Part shown: positions 41,111 to 50,062 of the stretch, piece by piece
Numbering within the stretch: position 1 is the first letter of the stretch
Layout: each line of letters begins with the position of its first letter
Source of the DNA: Deltaproteobacteria bacterium
GTDB lineage: Bacteria > Myxococcota > Kuafuiibacteriia > Kuafuiibacteriales > Kuafuiibacteriaceae
Assembly: GCA_016703535.1 (NCBI GenBank)
Contig: JADJBV010000001.1
Coordinates: 1,302,001-1,366,000 of the forward strand
Reading direction: 5' to 3'
Length of the DNA stretch: 64,000 nt
Notes under the pieces: generated by a model
Seen by the model: only the letters and a program-made list of their open reading frames with translations
The model's database searches: none
Told to the model about the DNA's origin: nothing
Position numbers and translations under genes: made by a program

Positions 41111-43501
41111 ATGTCCGAGAAGCCGCCCCATGATGACTTCGGCGAGCTGCCCGAGCGGCTCCCGCTGCTGCCGATCCGGGACCTGGTGGTGTTCCCGTTT
41201 ATGGTGGTGCCGCTCTTCGTGAGTCGGGATCTCTCTTTGGCCGCGGTCGAAGACGCCTTGGCCGGCGAACGCCTCCTGTTTTTGGCCGCCCAAAAGAACG
41301 CCGGCGCCGATGAGCCGACCATGAATGAGCTCTACACGGTGGGCACGGTCGGCAAGATCCTGCGGATGCGAAAGTTGCCCGACGGCCAGGTGAAGATCTT
41401 GGTCCAAGGCCTTCGACGCGGCACCTGGGAGCGGGTGCTGCGGGAGCGGCCGGGCATCGTGGTCAAGGCCCGGGTCCTGGAAGAGACCCCGGGCTCCATG
41501 ACCCCCCAAGAGATCGAAGGTCTGGTGCGGGTGGTCAAAGAGGCCCTCCACAAGTTGGGTGAGGTCGGCAAGGGCCTGCCCCAAGACGTGATGACCGTGT
41601 TGTTGGGGTTGACCGATCCCGGGGCCCTGGCCGATCTGGTCGCCTCCAACTTGGGGCTAAAAGTGCCCGACGCCCAGGCCGTTTTGGAGGCCACCTCGGC
41701 CGGTGATCGGCTGCGGCGGGTCCACGACGCGCTCCTCAAAGAGGTCGAGGTCGTCGCCTGGCAACAGAAGATCCAGAGCCAGGCCAAGGAGGAGATGTCC
41801 AAGGCCCAACGCGAATATTTCCTCCGGGAGCAGCTCAAGCAGATCCGGAACGAACTCGGCGACGCCGACGACAAACAAGACGAGGTCGAAGAGCTGCGGA
41901 CCCGGCTCCGGGACGCCCACCTGCCCAGTGAGGTCTCGAGGGAATCGGACAAGCAGCTGCGGCGCCTGGAGCAGATGAACGCCGAGTCGGCCGAGTCGAC
42001 GGTGGTCCGCACCTACCTCGATTGGTTGGCCGATCTGCCTTGGGACAAGCTGAGCGAAGACAAGATCGATCTGGTCCGGGCCAAGGCGATCCTGGACGAA
42101 GATCACTTCGGCCTCGAGCAGATCAAAGACCGGATCCTCGAGTACCTCGGGGTGCTGAAGCTGAAGGGCGATCACAAGGGCCCGATCTTGTGTTTTGTGG
42201 GCCCACCCGGCGTCGGCAAAACTTCGCTGGGCCGATCGATCGCCAAGTCCTTGGGCCGGGAGTTCGTCCGAATCTCCTTGGGCGGCGTCCACGATGAGTC
42301 CGAGATCCGTGGCCACCGGCGCACCTACGTGGGCGCGATGCCGGGCCGGATCATCAGCGGCCTCAAACAAGCGGGCACCAAAAACCCGGTCTTTATGCTC
42401 GACGAGCTGGACAAGGTCGGCAAAGACGTCCGGGGTGATCCGGCGGCGGCCCTGCTGGAGGTCTTGGATCCGGAGCAGAACAACAGCTTCCGGGATCACT
42501 ACCTGAACGTGCCCTTCGATCTTTCCCGGGTCTTGTGGGTGGCGACCGCCAACCTGATCGACACCATCCCGCCGCCGCTCCGGGATCGAATGGAGTTGAT
42601 CCAGCTCCCTGGCTACGACCTGCGGGAGAAGGTGGAGATCGCCAAGCGGTACCTGATCCCCAAGCAGAAGGCCGAGTGTGGCCTGAAGGAGGACGACCTG
42701 ATCCTCTCCACCGCCACCATCGAGGCGGTGATCGATCGCTACACCCGAGAGGCCGGCCTGCGCAGCCTGGAGCGTCAGTTCGCGGCCCTCTCTCGCAAGG
42801 TCGCCCGGCGCTTCGCCGAAGGGAACGGCAAGCGGGTGACGGTGCGGCCCCGGGACCTGGACAAGTGGTTGGGCGTGCGGCGCCACGATCCCGAGCGGCC
42901 CGACGACGAAAACCACGTGGGCTTGGCCACCGGTTTGGCGTGGACCGAAGCCGGCGGCACGATCCTCCACGTCGAAGCGACCTTGATGTCCGGAAAACCG
43001 GGCCTCACGTTGACGGGTCAACTCGGCAGCGTGATGAAGGAGTCGGCCCAGGCCGCTTTGTCTTGCGCCCGCTCCCGGACCGGCCAGCTGGGCATCACCG
43101 ACGAGATCCTCAAGGACCACGAGATCCACGTCCACGTGCCGAACGGCGCCATCCCCAAGGACGGGCCTTCGGCGGGCGTGACCATGGCGACGGCGATGAT
43201 CTCGCTGTTGACCAACCTGCCGATCCGCCGCGACGTGGCCATGACCGGCGAGATCACCCTGCGGGGTCGGGTGTTGGCGATCGGTGGCTTGCGGCAAAAG
43301 CTCTTGGCCGCGGCCCGGGCCGGCATCAAAGAGGTGATCGTACCCTCGGCCAACGCCCCGGACCTCAGCGAGGTCCCCCCGGAGCTGAAGCAAGAGTTGA
43401 AGATCCACTTGGTCAAAGATCTGAACCAGATCTTGGAGGTCGCTTTGGTCGGCTTCGAGCGGCTGAAGTTGGCCCAAGAGAAGCCCGTCGGCCTGGCCTG
43501 A
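41111..43501 (+). CDS. lon: ATP-dependent Lon protease
   Basis: 796 aa, complete LonA. N-terminal substrate domain (LPLLPIRDLVVFPFMVVPLF), AAA+ domain with Walker A GPPGVGKTSL near residue 363 and Walker B VFMLDELDKV, then the protease domain. The catalytic Ser is S687 in PKDGPSAGV and the Lys is K730 in GGLRQKLL, at the correct 43-residue spacing. Cytoplasmic; degrades misfolded and regulatory proteins. Its stop overlaps the start of the next gene by one base (TGATG). Confidence 0.96.
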   Translation: MSEKPPHDDFGELPERLPLLPIRDLVVFPFMVVPLFVSRDLSLAAVEDALAGERLLFLAAQKNAGADEPTMNELYTVGTVGKILRMRKLPDGQVKILVQGLRRGTWERVLRERPGIVVKARVLEETPGSMTPQEIEGLVRVVKEALHKLGEVGKGLPQDVMTVLLGLTDPGALADLVASNLGLKVPDAQAVLEATSAGDRLRRVHDALLKEVEVVAWQQKIQSQAKEEMSKAQREYFLREQLKQIRNELGDADDKQDEVEELRTRLRDAHLPSEVSRESDKQLRRLEQMNAESAESTVVRTYLDWLADLPWDKLSEDKIDLVRAKAILDEDHFGLEQIKDRILEYLGVLKLKGDHKGPILCFVGPPGVGKTSLGRSIAKSLGREFVRISLGGVHDESEIRGHRRTYVGAMPGRIISGLKQAGTKNPVFMLDELDKVGKDVRGDPAAALLEVLDPEQNNSFRDHYLNVPFDLSRVLWVATANLIDTIPPPLRDRMELIQLPGYDLREKVEIAKRYLIPKQKAECGLKEDDLILSTATIEAVIDRYTREAGLRSLERQFAALSRKVARRFAEGNGKRVTVRPRDLDKWLGVRRHDPERPDDENHVGLATGLAWTEAGGTILHVEATLMSGKPGLTLTGQLGSVMKESAQAALSCARSRTGQLGITDEILKDHEIHVHVPNGAIPKDGPSAGVTMATAMISLLTNLPIRRDVAMTGEITLRGRVLAIGGLRQKLLAAARAGIKEVIVPSANAPDLSEVPPELKQELKIHLVKDLNQILEVALVGFERLKLAQEKPVGLA

Positions 43502-45750
43502 TGCGGGCCTGGTTTTGGGTCGGGCTGCTGTTCGGCGCCCCGGCCTCGGCCTACGCCACCATCCCCGATCCCAACTTCGTCGAGACGCCCCTCTTCGGCG
43601 GCCTGCCAACCTTGACCGGGCTGGCCCGGGCTCCCGACGGCAGCGACCGGATGTTCATCCTGCAAAAGGAGGGCATCGTCCGGGTGGTCGAGGCCGGCGG
43701 GTTGTTGCCCGCGCCCTTCGCCACCATCAGCCCGATCTTCTTGAACAGCGAGTGTGGCTTGATCGGGATGGCCTTCGATCCCGACTTCATCAACAACCAC
43801 TACGTCTACTTCTTCGTGACGGTGTCGGCGACCGAACAGCAGATCCAGCGCTACACCGACGTCAACAACGTGGGCGTGAGCCCCACCGTGATCCTCGGCG
43901 GCTTGCCGACCCGGGGGCGCAACCACGACGGCGGTGGCCTCGGTTTTGGGCCCGATGGGAAGATCTACTGGTCGATCGGGGACAACGGCAACCTGACCGG
44001 CGGCAACGCTGACCTCACCACCTTGGCCTCCAAGATCGGCCGGGCCAACCGGGACGGCACGGTCCCCACCGACAACCCGTTCTACGACGGCGCCGGCCCC
44101 AACAATGACTACATCTGGGCTCGGGGCTTTCGAAACCCGTTTACGATGACCTTCCACCCGGCCAACGGGAAGTTGATCTCCAGCGTGGTGGGATCGCTCT
44201 ACGAGCAGGTGTTTGTGGTCTCGGCGGGGGATCACGCCGGTTGGAACACCTACGAAAACAACCAAGTTGCGGGCTACATCACGCCGATCATCGCCTACCG
44301 CACCAACGGCGTCGACGTCCGGGCCATCACCGCCATCGCCCGCAGCAACGGCGTGCTCAGCGTGACCACCGGCGCCGGCGCGAACCGCTTTCGCCGTGGC
44401 ATGCGGGTGACCTTGGCCGGGATCGGAGACCCGTCGATGAACGGTGAGGTGTTGGTGGGCGACACCCCGACGCCCAACGTCTTTCAGGCCATTCAGCCAG
44501 GCCCCGACGCCAGCAGCAGCGGCGGCACCGCCATCAACCAAGGTTTTGGGGGCGCGATCACCGGCGGCACTTTTTACGACTCCACCGGCTTCGACGCCGT
44601 ACACCGGGGCGCCTTTTTTTTCGGCGACTTCAACTCGGGCCAGCTGATGCGGGTGCCCTTCGACCCCCAGTTCCGGGTCGAACGCATCGACGTCTTCGGC
44701 ACCAACTTGGGCGCCACCGTCGACGCCGAGGTCGCGCCCGACGGCAACCTCTGGATCGGGGAGTTGGGCGGGCGGATCTTCGAGATCGCCCAGGTCCAGT
44801 CGGCCCAAGGGCTGATCGTGACCCCGCTGCACCTGCAGGTCGTGGAGGGGGGTGGGGCGGCCATCACCGTGCGCCTCGCCCAAGATCCGGGGGCCCCGTG
44901 GGTCGTGACCACTTCGGTCCAGGGGGATCCGGACGTGGGGGTGGTCCAGGGCGCCACTTTGACCTTCGACAGCAGCAACTGGCGGGTGCCCCAGCCGGTG
45001 GTTTTGGCCGCCGCCTTCGACCCCGACGCCGACGCCGACACCGCCACCGTCAGCTTGAGCGCCGCCGGACTTTTGCCCGTTTCGGTGGGGGTCCGGGTCC
45101 GGGATCAACCCCAGTCCTTGCTGCTTTCGGGCGCCAACCTCCGGGGGACCGAAGGTTCGACCGTCGGCTTCACCGTGGCCCTCTCCAACCCGCCCGAGAC
45201 CTCGGTGACGGTGTCGGTGACCTCAACCCACGCCGAGTTGGCGATTCTCCAAGGGGCCAGCTTGAACTTCGGCCCGGCCGACTTCGCCGTGCCCCAGGTG
45301 GTGGTGGTGGAGCTGGTCTCGGATCCCGATATGTTCAATGGAACGGCGTCCCTCCAGGTCGTGGCCTCGGCGGCGCCACCGGTGCGGGTGACCGTGCAGA
45401 TCCAAGACGACGATCCCGCCTCACCGGACGCCGGCCTCCTCGACGCGGCCCCCGACGATCAAGGGATCCCGGACGGGACGCCCGCCGACCTGGGCCCCGA
45501 GGATCTCGGGATCACGCCGGACGCCGCCTCGATCGACGGTGGCCCGGCGGACGACGCCAGCGCCTCGGATCTCGGCGGATTGGAGCCCGACGCCCAGGCC
45601 CCGTTGGACAGCGGCCCCAGCGGCGCCGACGACAGCGGCTGTGCTTGCCAAGGGTCGGAGCGTTCGTCGGGGTCCCCCATCGGGCTCTTGCTCCTCTTGG
45701 GCCTGGCCCTCCCCAGGCTCCGGCCCCGCAAGCCCAACCGCACCTCTTGA
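43501..45750 (+). CDS. Secreted PQQ-type sugar dehydrogenase-like protein with MYXO-CTERM-like tail
   Basis: 749 aa. A signal peptide (AWFWVGLLFGAPASAYA) is followed by a six-bladed propeller of the glucose/sorbosone dehydrogenase family (LARAPDGSDRMFILQKEGIV, CGLIGMAFDPDF, RNHDGGGLGFGPDGKIYWSI, ARGFRNPFTMTF). Beta-rich Calx/cadherin-like modules come next, then an Asp/Pro stalk and the MYXO-CTERM-like tail: a Cys pair (GCACQG), a hydrophobic helix (PIGLLLLLGLALP) and an Arg-rich end (RLRPRKP). The tail is the expected substrate of a myxosortase and anchors the protein to the surface. Coupled to lon by a one-base overlap; a functional link is doubtful. Confidence 0.85.
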   Translation: MRAWFWVGLLFGAPASAYATIPDPNFVETPLFGGLPTLTGLARAPDGSDRMFILQKEGIVRVVEAGGLLPAPFATISPIFLNSECGLIGMAFDPDFINNHYVYFFVTVSATEQQIQRYTDVNNVGVSPTVILGGLPTRGRNHDGGGLGFGPDGKIYWSIGDNGNLTGGNADLTTLASKIGRANRDGTVPTDNPFYDGAGPNNDYIWARGFRNPFTMTFHPANGKLISSVVGSLYEQVFVVSAGDHAGWNTYENNQVAGYITPIIAYRTNGVDVRAITAIARSNGVLSVTTGAGANRFRRGMRVTLAGIGDPSMNGEVLVGDTPTPNVFQAIQPGPDASSSGGTAINQGFGGAITGGTFYDSTGFDAVHRGAFFFGDFNSGQLMRVPFDPQFRVERIDVFGTNLGATVDAEVAPDGNLWIGELGGRIFEIAQVQSAQGLIVTPLHLQVVEGGGAAITVRLAQDPGAPWVVTTSVQGDPDVGVVQGATLTFDSSNWRVPQPVVLAAAFDPDADADTATVSLSAAGLLPVSVGVRVRDQPQSLLLSGANLRGTEGSTVGFTVALSNPPETSVTVSVTSTHAELAILQGASLNFGPADFAVPQVVVVELVSDPDMFNGTASLQVVASAAPPVRVTVQIQDDDPASPDAGLLDAAPDDQGIPDGTPADLGPEDLGITPDAASIDGGPADDASASDLGGLEPDAQAPLDSGPSGADDSGCACQGSERSSGSPIGLLLLLGLALPRLRPRKPNRTS

Positions 45751-45789
45751 GCTGGGGTCCAGCCTGGCCGGACCCGCGCCCGGTGGCTC

Positions 45790-46266
45790 TCAGCGGATCT
45801 TGATCGACAGTTTTGGACGCCAGATCGCCAAGGCGATGTTGATCACCGACAAGGCCAAGATCACCCAAAGCCCGCCGGCCTCGTGCCGCAGGACCGGCTC
45901 GAGCAACCCCGGCTCGGCGTGGCCTTCGGCGATCTTCTTGGTGATCGCCGCCGCCTCTCGGGCCGTGCCTTGCACGCCGCCCAAGGTGCCCTCCAACATC
46001 GCCACGCCGAGCAGCGCCTTCACCCAGGCCCACCCCGCGTTGTGAAACGGGCGGTGGATGGCGATCGCGAAGACGCCGCTCACCAAAACCACCGCCAACG
46101 ACGGCAGGAGCAGCCACTCGGAGAGCAAAAGAATCCCGGCCCGCACCACCGCCTGATCGTGGGCCGCCAGCCCTCGGGCGTAGGCGCTCAAGATCAGCTG
46201 GGCGACCAAGGCGCCCATGATCCCGACGGTGCTGACCTCGTGGAGGAACTTGAGGAGCCGCTTCAT
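45790..46266 (-). CDS. Small multi-pass membrane protein
   Basis: 158 aa from the ATG at 46264-46266. Four hydrophobic segments: LHEVSTVGIMGALVAQLILS, LLLPSLAVVLVSGVFAIAI, AWVKALLGVAMLEGTLG, and LWVILALSVINIALAIW. The pattern resembles DUF2269-type integral membrane proteins, but I am not certain. No catalytic motif seen. Converges with the MYXO-CTERM-like gene and is divergent from the alpha/beta hydrolase. Confidence 0.6.
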   Translation of the reverse strand: MKRLLKFLHEVSTVGIMGALVAQLILSAYARGLAAHDQAVVRAGILLLSEWLLLPSLAVVLVSGVFAIAIHRPFHNAGWAWVKALLGVAMLEGTLGGVQGTAREAAAITKKIAEGHAEPGLLEPVLRHEAGGLWVILALSVINIALAIWRPKLSIKIR

Positions 46267-46331
46267 GCTGCGCCCAACCCAAAGAGCCTGACCGATCAGG
46301 ACCTCTGGGAACAGCCGGGGGCGAACCACCT

Positions 46332-47303
46332 TTGTGTCAGATCGCCCGCGGGCCTGGCGTGGCCGCTTTGGGCAGCGTAAACAGGCCCGTGATCTCCTCG
46401 TCGAAGCGGGTGCCGCCCAGCTTGCCGGCCCCCACCTTGGAGCTCGACCGCCGGGCCGGCCCGATCATGGTCTACGGGGCAGGCGAAAGCCTCCCAGGGC
46501 CGCCCGTTTTGTTGGTCCACAGCCTCAACGCCGCCGCCTCGGCCTACGAGGTGCGGCCGGTCTTTTTGCACCTGCAGGACCAACGACCGGTCTACGCCCC
46601 GGATCTGCCAGGCTTTGGCCTCTCGTCCCGGGCCCACCGCCCTTATACGCCGAGGCTCTTGACCGACGCGGTCCTGGACGCCAGCGAGGAGATCCGCCGC
46701 CGCCACCCGGAGCAGCGGATCGATCTGCTGGGCCTCTCTTTGGGGTCGGAGTTGGTGGCCCGGGCCGCCCTCGAGGCGCCGGCCCTGTACCGCAGCTTGG
46801 CGCTGGTCAGCCCCACGGGGTTCAACGGCAAGAAGCGTTTTTATGGCCCGCCGGGCAGCACCCGAGAGGTGGCCTTGGCCCGTTGGCTCCTGGTGGATCG
46901 ACCCTATTCGGGCGCGCTCTTTCGGCTCCTCACCCGACCCAAGGTGGTCCGGTATTTCCTCCAGCGGACCTACGGCGCCCAGCAGATCGACGAAGGCCTA
47001 TGGGCCCACGCGGTGGCCACCGCTCGAGCCGAAGGGGCCCACTACGCGCCCTTGGCCTTCCTCTCGGCCACCCTGTTCAGCGCCGACATCAACTCGGTGT
47101 ACGAGGCCCTGACCTTGCCGGTCTGGATGAGCCACGGGGTTCGGGGTGACTTCGTGGACTACCGCGGGCAAGCGACGGTCGCCCAACGCCCCAACTGGTC
47201 CTTCACCACCTTCTCGACCGGCGCCATGCCGTACTTTGAGGTGCCCGAGGCGTTCTTCACCGCGGCCGAAGCTTTTTGGGCAAAGGTCTCGGCGGGCGCT
47301 TAG
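46332..47303 (+). CDS. Alpha/beta-fold hydrolase, catalytic His apparently missing
   Basis: 323 aa from TTG 46332 (GTG 46359 is an alternative). Alpha/beta hydrolase fold: oxyanion region LLVHSLNA, the nucleophile elbow GLSLGSE with its Ser, and an Asp in SHGVRGDFVDY. Near the end, where GHxPxxExPE normally supplies the catalytic His, the sequence is TGAMPYFEVPEAF, so the His position is Ala. Either a different residue substitutes or the protein is a non-hydrolytic homologue. No signal peptide. It overlaps the tail of the small gene on the other strand by four bases. Confidence 0.8.
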   Translation: MCQIARGPGVAALGSVNRPVISSSKRVPPSLPAPTLELDRRAGPIMVYGAGESLPGPPVLLVHSLNAAASAYEVRPVFLHLQDQRPVYAPDLPGFGLSSRAHRPYTPRLLTDAVLDASEEIRRRHPEQRIDLLGLSLGSELVARAALEAPALYRSLALVSPTGFNGKKRFYGPPGSTREVALARWLLVDRPYSGALFRLLTRPKVVRYFLQRTYGAQQIDEGLWAHAVATARAEGAHYAPLAFLSATLFSADINSVYEALTLPVWMSHGVRGDFVDYRGQATVAQRPNWSFTTFSTGAMPYFEVPEAFFTAAEAFWAKVSAGA

Positions 47304-47494
47304 GTGCTCTTCTTGCGGCGACCCGAGCGGAGGCTGGCCATCGAAACGCCGAGGTCCGCCCCCTCTGACAACAACGCGCGTTGTTGCCCGAGCAACTTGT
47401 TCTGCGCCACCCGATGTCCCTCCCGCGCGACTGCGCGTTTGGGCATGGGCAACAACACCTTCGGATCGAAACTCGGCTTGGGGAGCGCGGCCAT
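47300..47494 (-). CDS. Hypothetical 64-residue basic protein
   Basis: 64 aa, ATG 47492-47494, with a plausible ribosome site (GAGG, about seven bases upstream). It lies nine bases downstream of the gene at 47503-48078 on the same strand, so it is probably cotranscribed. Composition is basic, ending SGRRKKST, with no signal peptide. No family recognised. Short length keeps confidence moderate, but the placement and ribosome site support it. Confidence 0.5.
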   Translation of the reverse strand: MAALPKPSFDPKVLLPMPKRAVAREGHRVAQNKLLGQQRALLSEGADLGVSMASLRSGRRKKST

Positions 47495-47502
47495 GGTGGA
47501 CC

Positions 47503-48078
47503 TCAGTGTTGGGGTGGGGCGATGTCCAGGTTGACCAAGGTGATCGGTGGATCCTGCTTCACGCAGATCGCCGCGTGGAGGCCCTTGAGCTTCACGGCGT
47601 AGTCGGCCAGGCCATCGGCGACCGCGGTCCAGTGTCGGTTTTCATTGGGGCCGATCTCGGCCTCCGCAATCAGCTCTTTGATGTTCGCTCGAAGTTGGCC
47701 AGCGGCGGCGACCGCGTCGACCGCGATGTTCAGGAGGTCCTGAGGCTTGTAGCTTAGGCGAGGCTTAAAGTTCTCGCACGCGTTGAGGTTCTTGGCCCAA
47801 GCGTCGAAAGCCTGCCGTACGGTGGGGTCGCGGCTTTCGGCGGGGCCAGCGGTCACTGCCAACCCGAGGCTGAGCGCGCCGTAGAGGTTGCTGTTGCCCC
47901 GGTTGCCGCGGACGTTGGTCGCGTTGAGGGAGGTGGCGTTCTTGATGACCTCCCGATCCGCGGCGAGGATGCCCTGGGCCCACGCTTCGGCGCTCTGCAT
48001 GATGTTGTTCATGCTCTTGGTGCCGAGGTCGACCCCGCCCAACGAGATTTTTCCGTCTACACATCCGACTTCAGCCAC
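47503..48078 (-). CDS. Hypothetical cytoplasmic helical protein
   Basis: 191 aa from GTG 48076-48078, preceded by AAGGAGAGGG at good spacing, which decides the start. No signal peptide or membrane segment. The sequence is largely helical (MNNIMQSAEAWAQGILAADR, NIAVDAVAAAGQLRANIKEL, VADGLADYAVKLKGLHA) with three Cys. No family is recognised. Divergent from pyrD, followed by the 64-residue ORF. I cannot suggest a function from sequence. Confidence 0.65.
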   Translation of the reverse strand: MAEVGCVDGKISLGGVDLGTKSMNNIMQSAEAWAQGILAADREVIKNATSLNATNVRGNRGNSNLYGALSLGLAVTAGPAESRDPTVRQAFDAWAKNLNACENFKPRLSYKPQDLLNIAVDAVAAAGQLRANIKELIAEAEIGPNENRHWTAVADGLADYAVKLKGLHAAICVKQDPPITLVNLDIAPPQH

Positions 48079-48271
48079 TGTAGTTCCCTCTCCTTCAAGG
48101 TCCTGCTTGCCAGAACTTCTACGCCCATTGTCGGCGGCCCTTCCCCAGAGTTGCCGGTAAACCTGGGCGTTTGACTCACATCTCGACGGTCGGTCGAACG
48201 TCCGAGGTCCTGGGCCACGCTGGCCAGGCGCCGCCGGACATCGACAACGGTCGGGGTGTTTGTTACCGGCC

Positions 48272-49384
48272 ATGGGCCCGATGGATCCGCTCTACGCCTT
48301 GGCTCGGCCGTGGTTGTTCCGAATGGACGCCGAAGACGCCCATCGGACCATCCTGAGGTGGGCCGGGCGGGCCTCGAAGAGCCGGGCGATCTTGGCCGCG
48401 ACCCGGGCCTACTACCGGCCCGCCCGAGATCCGATCCTGGAGTGCAACGTGTTTGGGCTGCGCTTCGCCAATCCGCTCGGCTTGGCGGCGGGGTTGGACA
48501 AGGACGGCGAGGCCATCGATCTGTGGGCCGCCATGGGCTTTGGCTTCGTGGAGCTGGGCACGGTGACCCCGGGGGATGGCCAACCTGGCAACGAGCCGCC
48601 TCGGCTGGTGCGCCTCATCGAACAAGAGGCGATCGTCAATCGCATGGGCTTCAACAACCGGGGCGCTGAACACCTGGCCCGGCAGCTGGCCCGTCGCCGC
48701 ACCGCCATCCCTTGTGGCGCCAACCTGGGCAAGGCCAAGGTCACGCCGCTCGAGCGGGCGGCCGACGACTACGAACGCACCCTCCGGGCGGTGTGGGCGG
48801 TCTCGGACTACCTGGTGATCAACGTGTCTTCTCCGAACACCCCGGGGCTCCGGGATCTCCAAGCGGTCGAAGCCCTCGCACCTCTGCTCACCCGGGCTCG
48901 CCGGGTCGAGCGGGAGCTGGCGGCCCTGGCCGGGCGCCCCCGCCGACCGATCCTGCTCAAGATCGCCCCCGATCTGGCCGATCCCGATGTCGATGCCGCG
49001 GCCGAGCTGGCCATCGAGACCCAAATGGACGGGATCATCGCCACCAACACCACCCTCAGGCACGAGCTGGTCCCGGTGAAGCCGGTGATCGCCGGGGGAC
49101 TGTCAGGGCGGCCCCTGGGCCCCCGGGCCCTGGCTTTGGTGCAACACCTTTACCGACGGGTGGGGAAAAGGCTGCCCATCGTGGGCGTGGGTGGGATCAT
49201 GTCGGCAGAAGACGCTTACGCACGGATTCGCGCTGGCGCCAGCCTCGTGCAAATCTATTCGGGCTTGGTATATCACGGGCCCGGCTTGATTCGATCGATC
49301 CTGCAAGGTCTGGCCCTGCGGCTGCGCCGAGACGGGTTCACTCGGATCTCGGAGGCCGTCGGCAGCGACGGCGGGAGCCACTAA
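48272..49384 (+). CDS. pyrD: Dihydroorotate dehydrogenase, class 2 (quinone-dependent)
   Basis: 370 aa from ATG 48272 (ATG 48281 possible). FMN enzyme that oxidises dihydroorotate to orotate using quinone; membrane-associated. The N-terminal helix for membrane contact (LYALARPWLFRMDAEDAHRT) is followed by NPLGLAAGLDKDGEA, VELGTVTPGDGQPGNEPPR, NRMGFNN, and the catalytic Ser in INVSSPNTPGLRDLQ, typical of class 2. FMN-binding VGVGGIMSAEDAYARIRAGA and VQIYSGLVYHGP complete it. Followed at zero distance by the GTPase gene. Confidence 0.95.
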   Translation: MGPMDPLYALARPWLFRMDAEDAHRTILRWAGRASKSRAILAATRAYYRPARDPILECNVFGLRFANPLGLAAGLDKDGEAIDLWAAMGFGFVELGTVTPGDGQPGNEPPRLVRLIEQEAIVNRMGFNNRGAEHLARQLARRRTAIPCGANLGKAKVTPLERAADDYERTLRAVWAVSDYLVINVSSPNTPGLRDLQAVEALAPLLTRARRVERELAALAGRPRRPILLKIAPDLADPDVDAAAELAIETQMDGIIATNTTLRHELVPVKPVIAGGLSGRPLGPRALALVQHLYRRVGKRLPIVGVGGIMSAEDAYARIRAGASLVQIYSGLVYHGPGLIRSILQGLALRLRRDGFTRISEAVGSDGGSH

Positions 49385-50062
49385 GTGCAGTTCAATACCA
49401 AGGACAAGGAGCTGACGCTCAAGGTGGTCTATTACGGCCCCGCGCTCTCCGGAAAGACCACCAACATCCAGGCGCTGCACGGCCTCCTCGACCCCTCGGC
49501 CCGGGGGCGCCTGATGACCCTGGATACCAAGGGTGACCGGACCTTGTTCTTCGATCTGTTGCCGGTCCACTTCACCACCCGCTCGGGCTTCAAGGTGAAG
49601 ATCAAGCTCTTCACCGTGCCCGGACAGGTGATGCACGAGTCCACCCGCCGCATCGTCTTGGCCGCCACCGACGCGGTGTGTTTTATCGGCGACGCCCAAC
49701 GCAGCCAGCGGGCCAACAACAACGAGGCCTACGCCGGGATGTTGCGCAACCTGAAGGCCAACCAGATCGATCCCGAGCGGATCCCGATCGTCATCCAGTT
49801 CAACAAGCTCGATCTCCCCGACACCTTGAGCGAAGAAGAGATCAGCGAATACGAACGGCGCGGCAAAGAGCCGGTCTTTCGGGCTACCGCCATCCGCGGC
49901 GAAGGCGTGATCGACACCCTCCGCGGCGCCTTGGCCTTGTTGTGGCGGCGCCTCGACTCGGAGCACGACTTCAAGCGCAAGCTCGGCATCACCCGAGAAG
50001 AGTTCATGAACGGCGTCTTCCACGCCATGAAGGACAGCGGAAAGCGGGAGGCCGAAGCGTGA
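49385..50062 (+). CDS. MglA-like small Ras-family GTPase
   Basis: 225 aa, GTG start abutting the pyrD stop. MglA group: KVVYYGPALSGKTTN (P-loop), DTKGDRTLFFDLLP, KLFTVPGQVMHESTRRIVL (G3 with the variant TVPGQ of MglA), and IQFNKLDLP (G4, NKxD). About 30 residues longer than typical MglA. MglA sets polarity and motility in Myxococcus; paralogues pair with sensor proteins. Overlaps the PocR-kinase gene by four bases (GTGA), so the GTPase and kinase are probably made together. Confidence 0.9.
   Translation: MQFNTKDKELTLKVVYYGPALSGKTTNIQALHGLLDPSARGRLMTLDTKGDRTLFFDLLPVHFTTRSGFKVKIKLFTVPGQVMHESTRRIVLAATDAVCFIGDAQRSQRANNNEAYAGMLRNLKANQIDPERIPIVIQFNKLDLPDTLSEEEISEYERRGKEPVFRATAIRGEGVIDTLRGALALLWRRLDSEHDFKRKLGITREEFMNGVFHAMKDSGKREAEA

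Noticed and set aside
42535..43500. Upstream part of the frame that holds the MYXO-CTERM-like gene
   Set aside because: It overlaps the protease domain of lon in another frame. The signal peptide at 43501 marks the true start.
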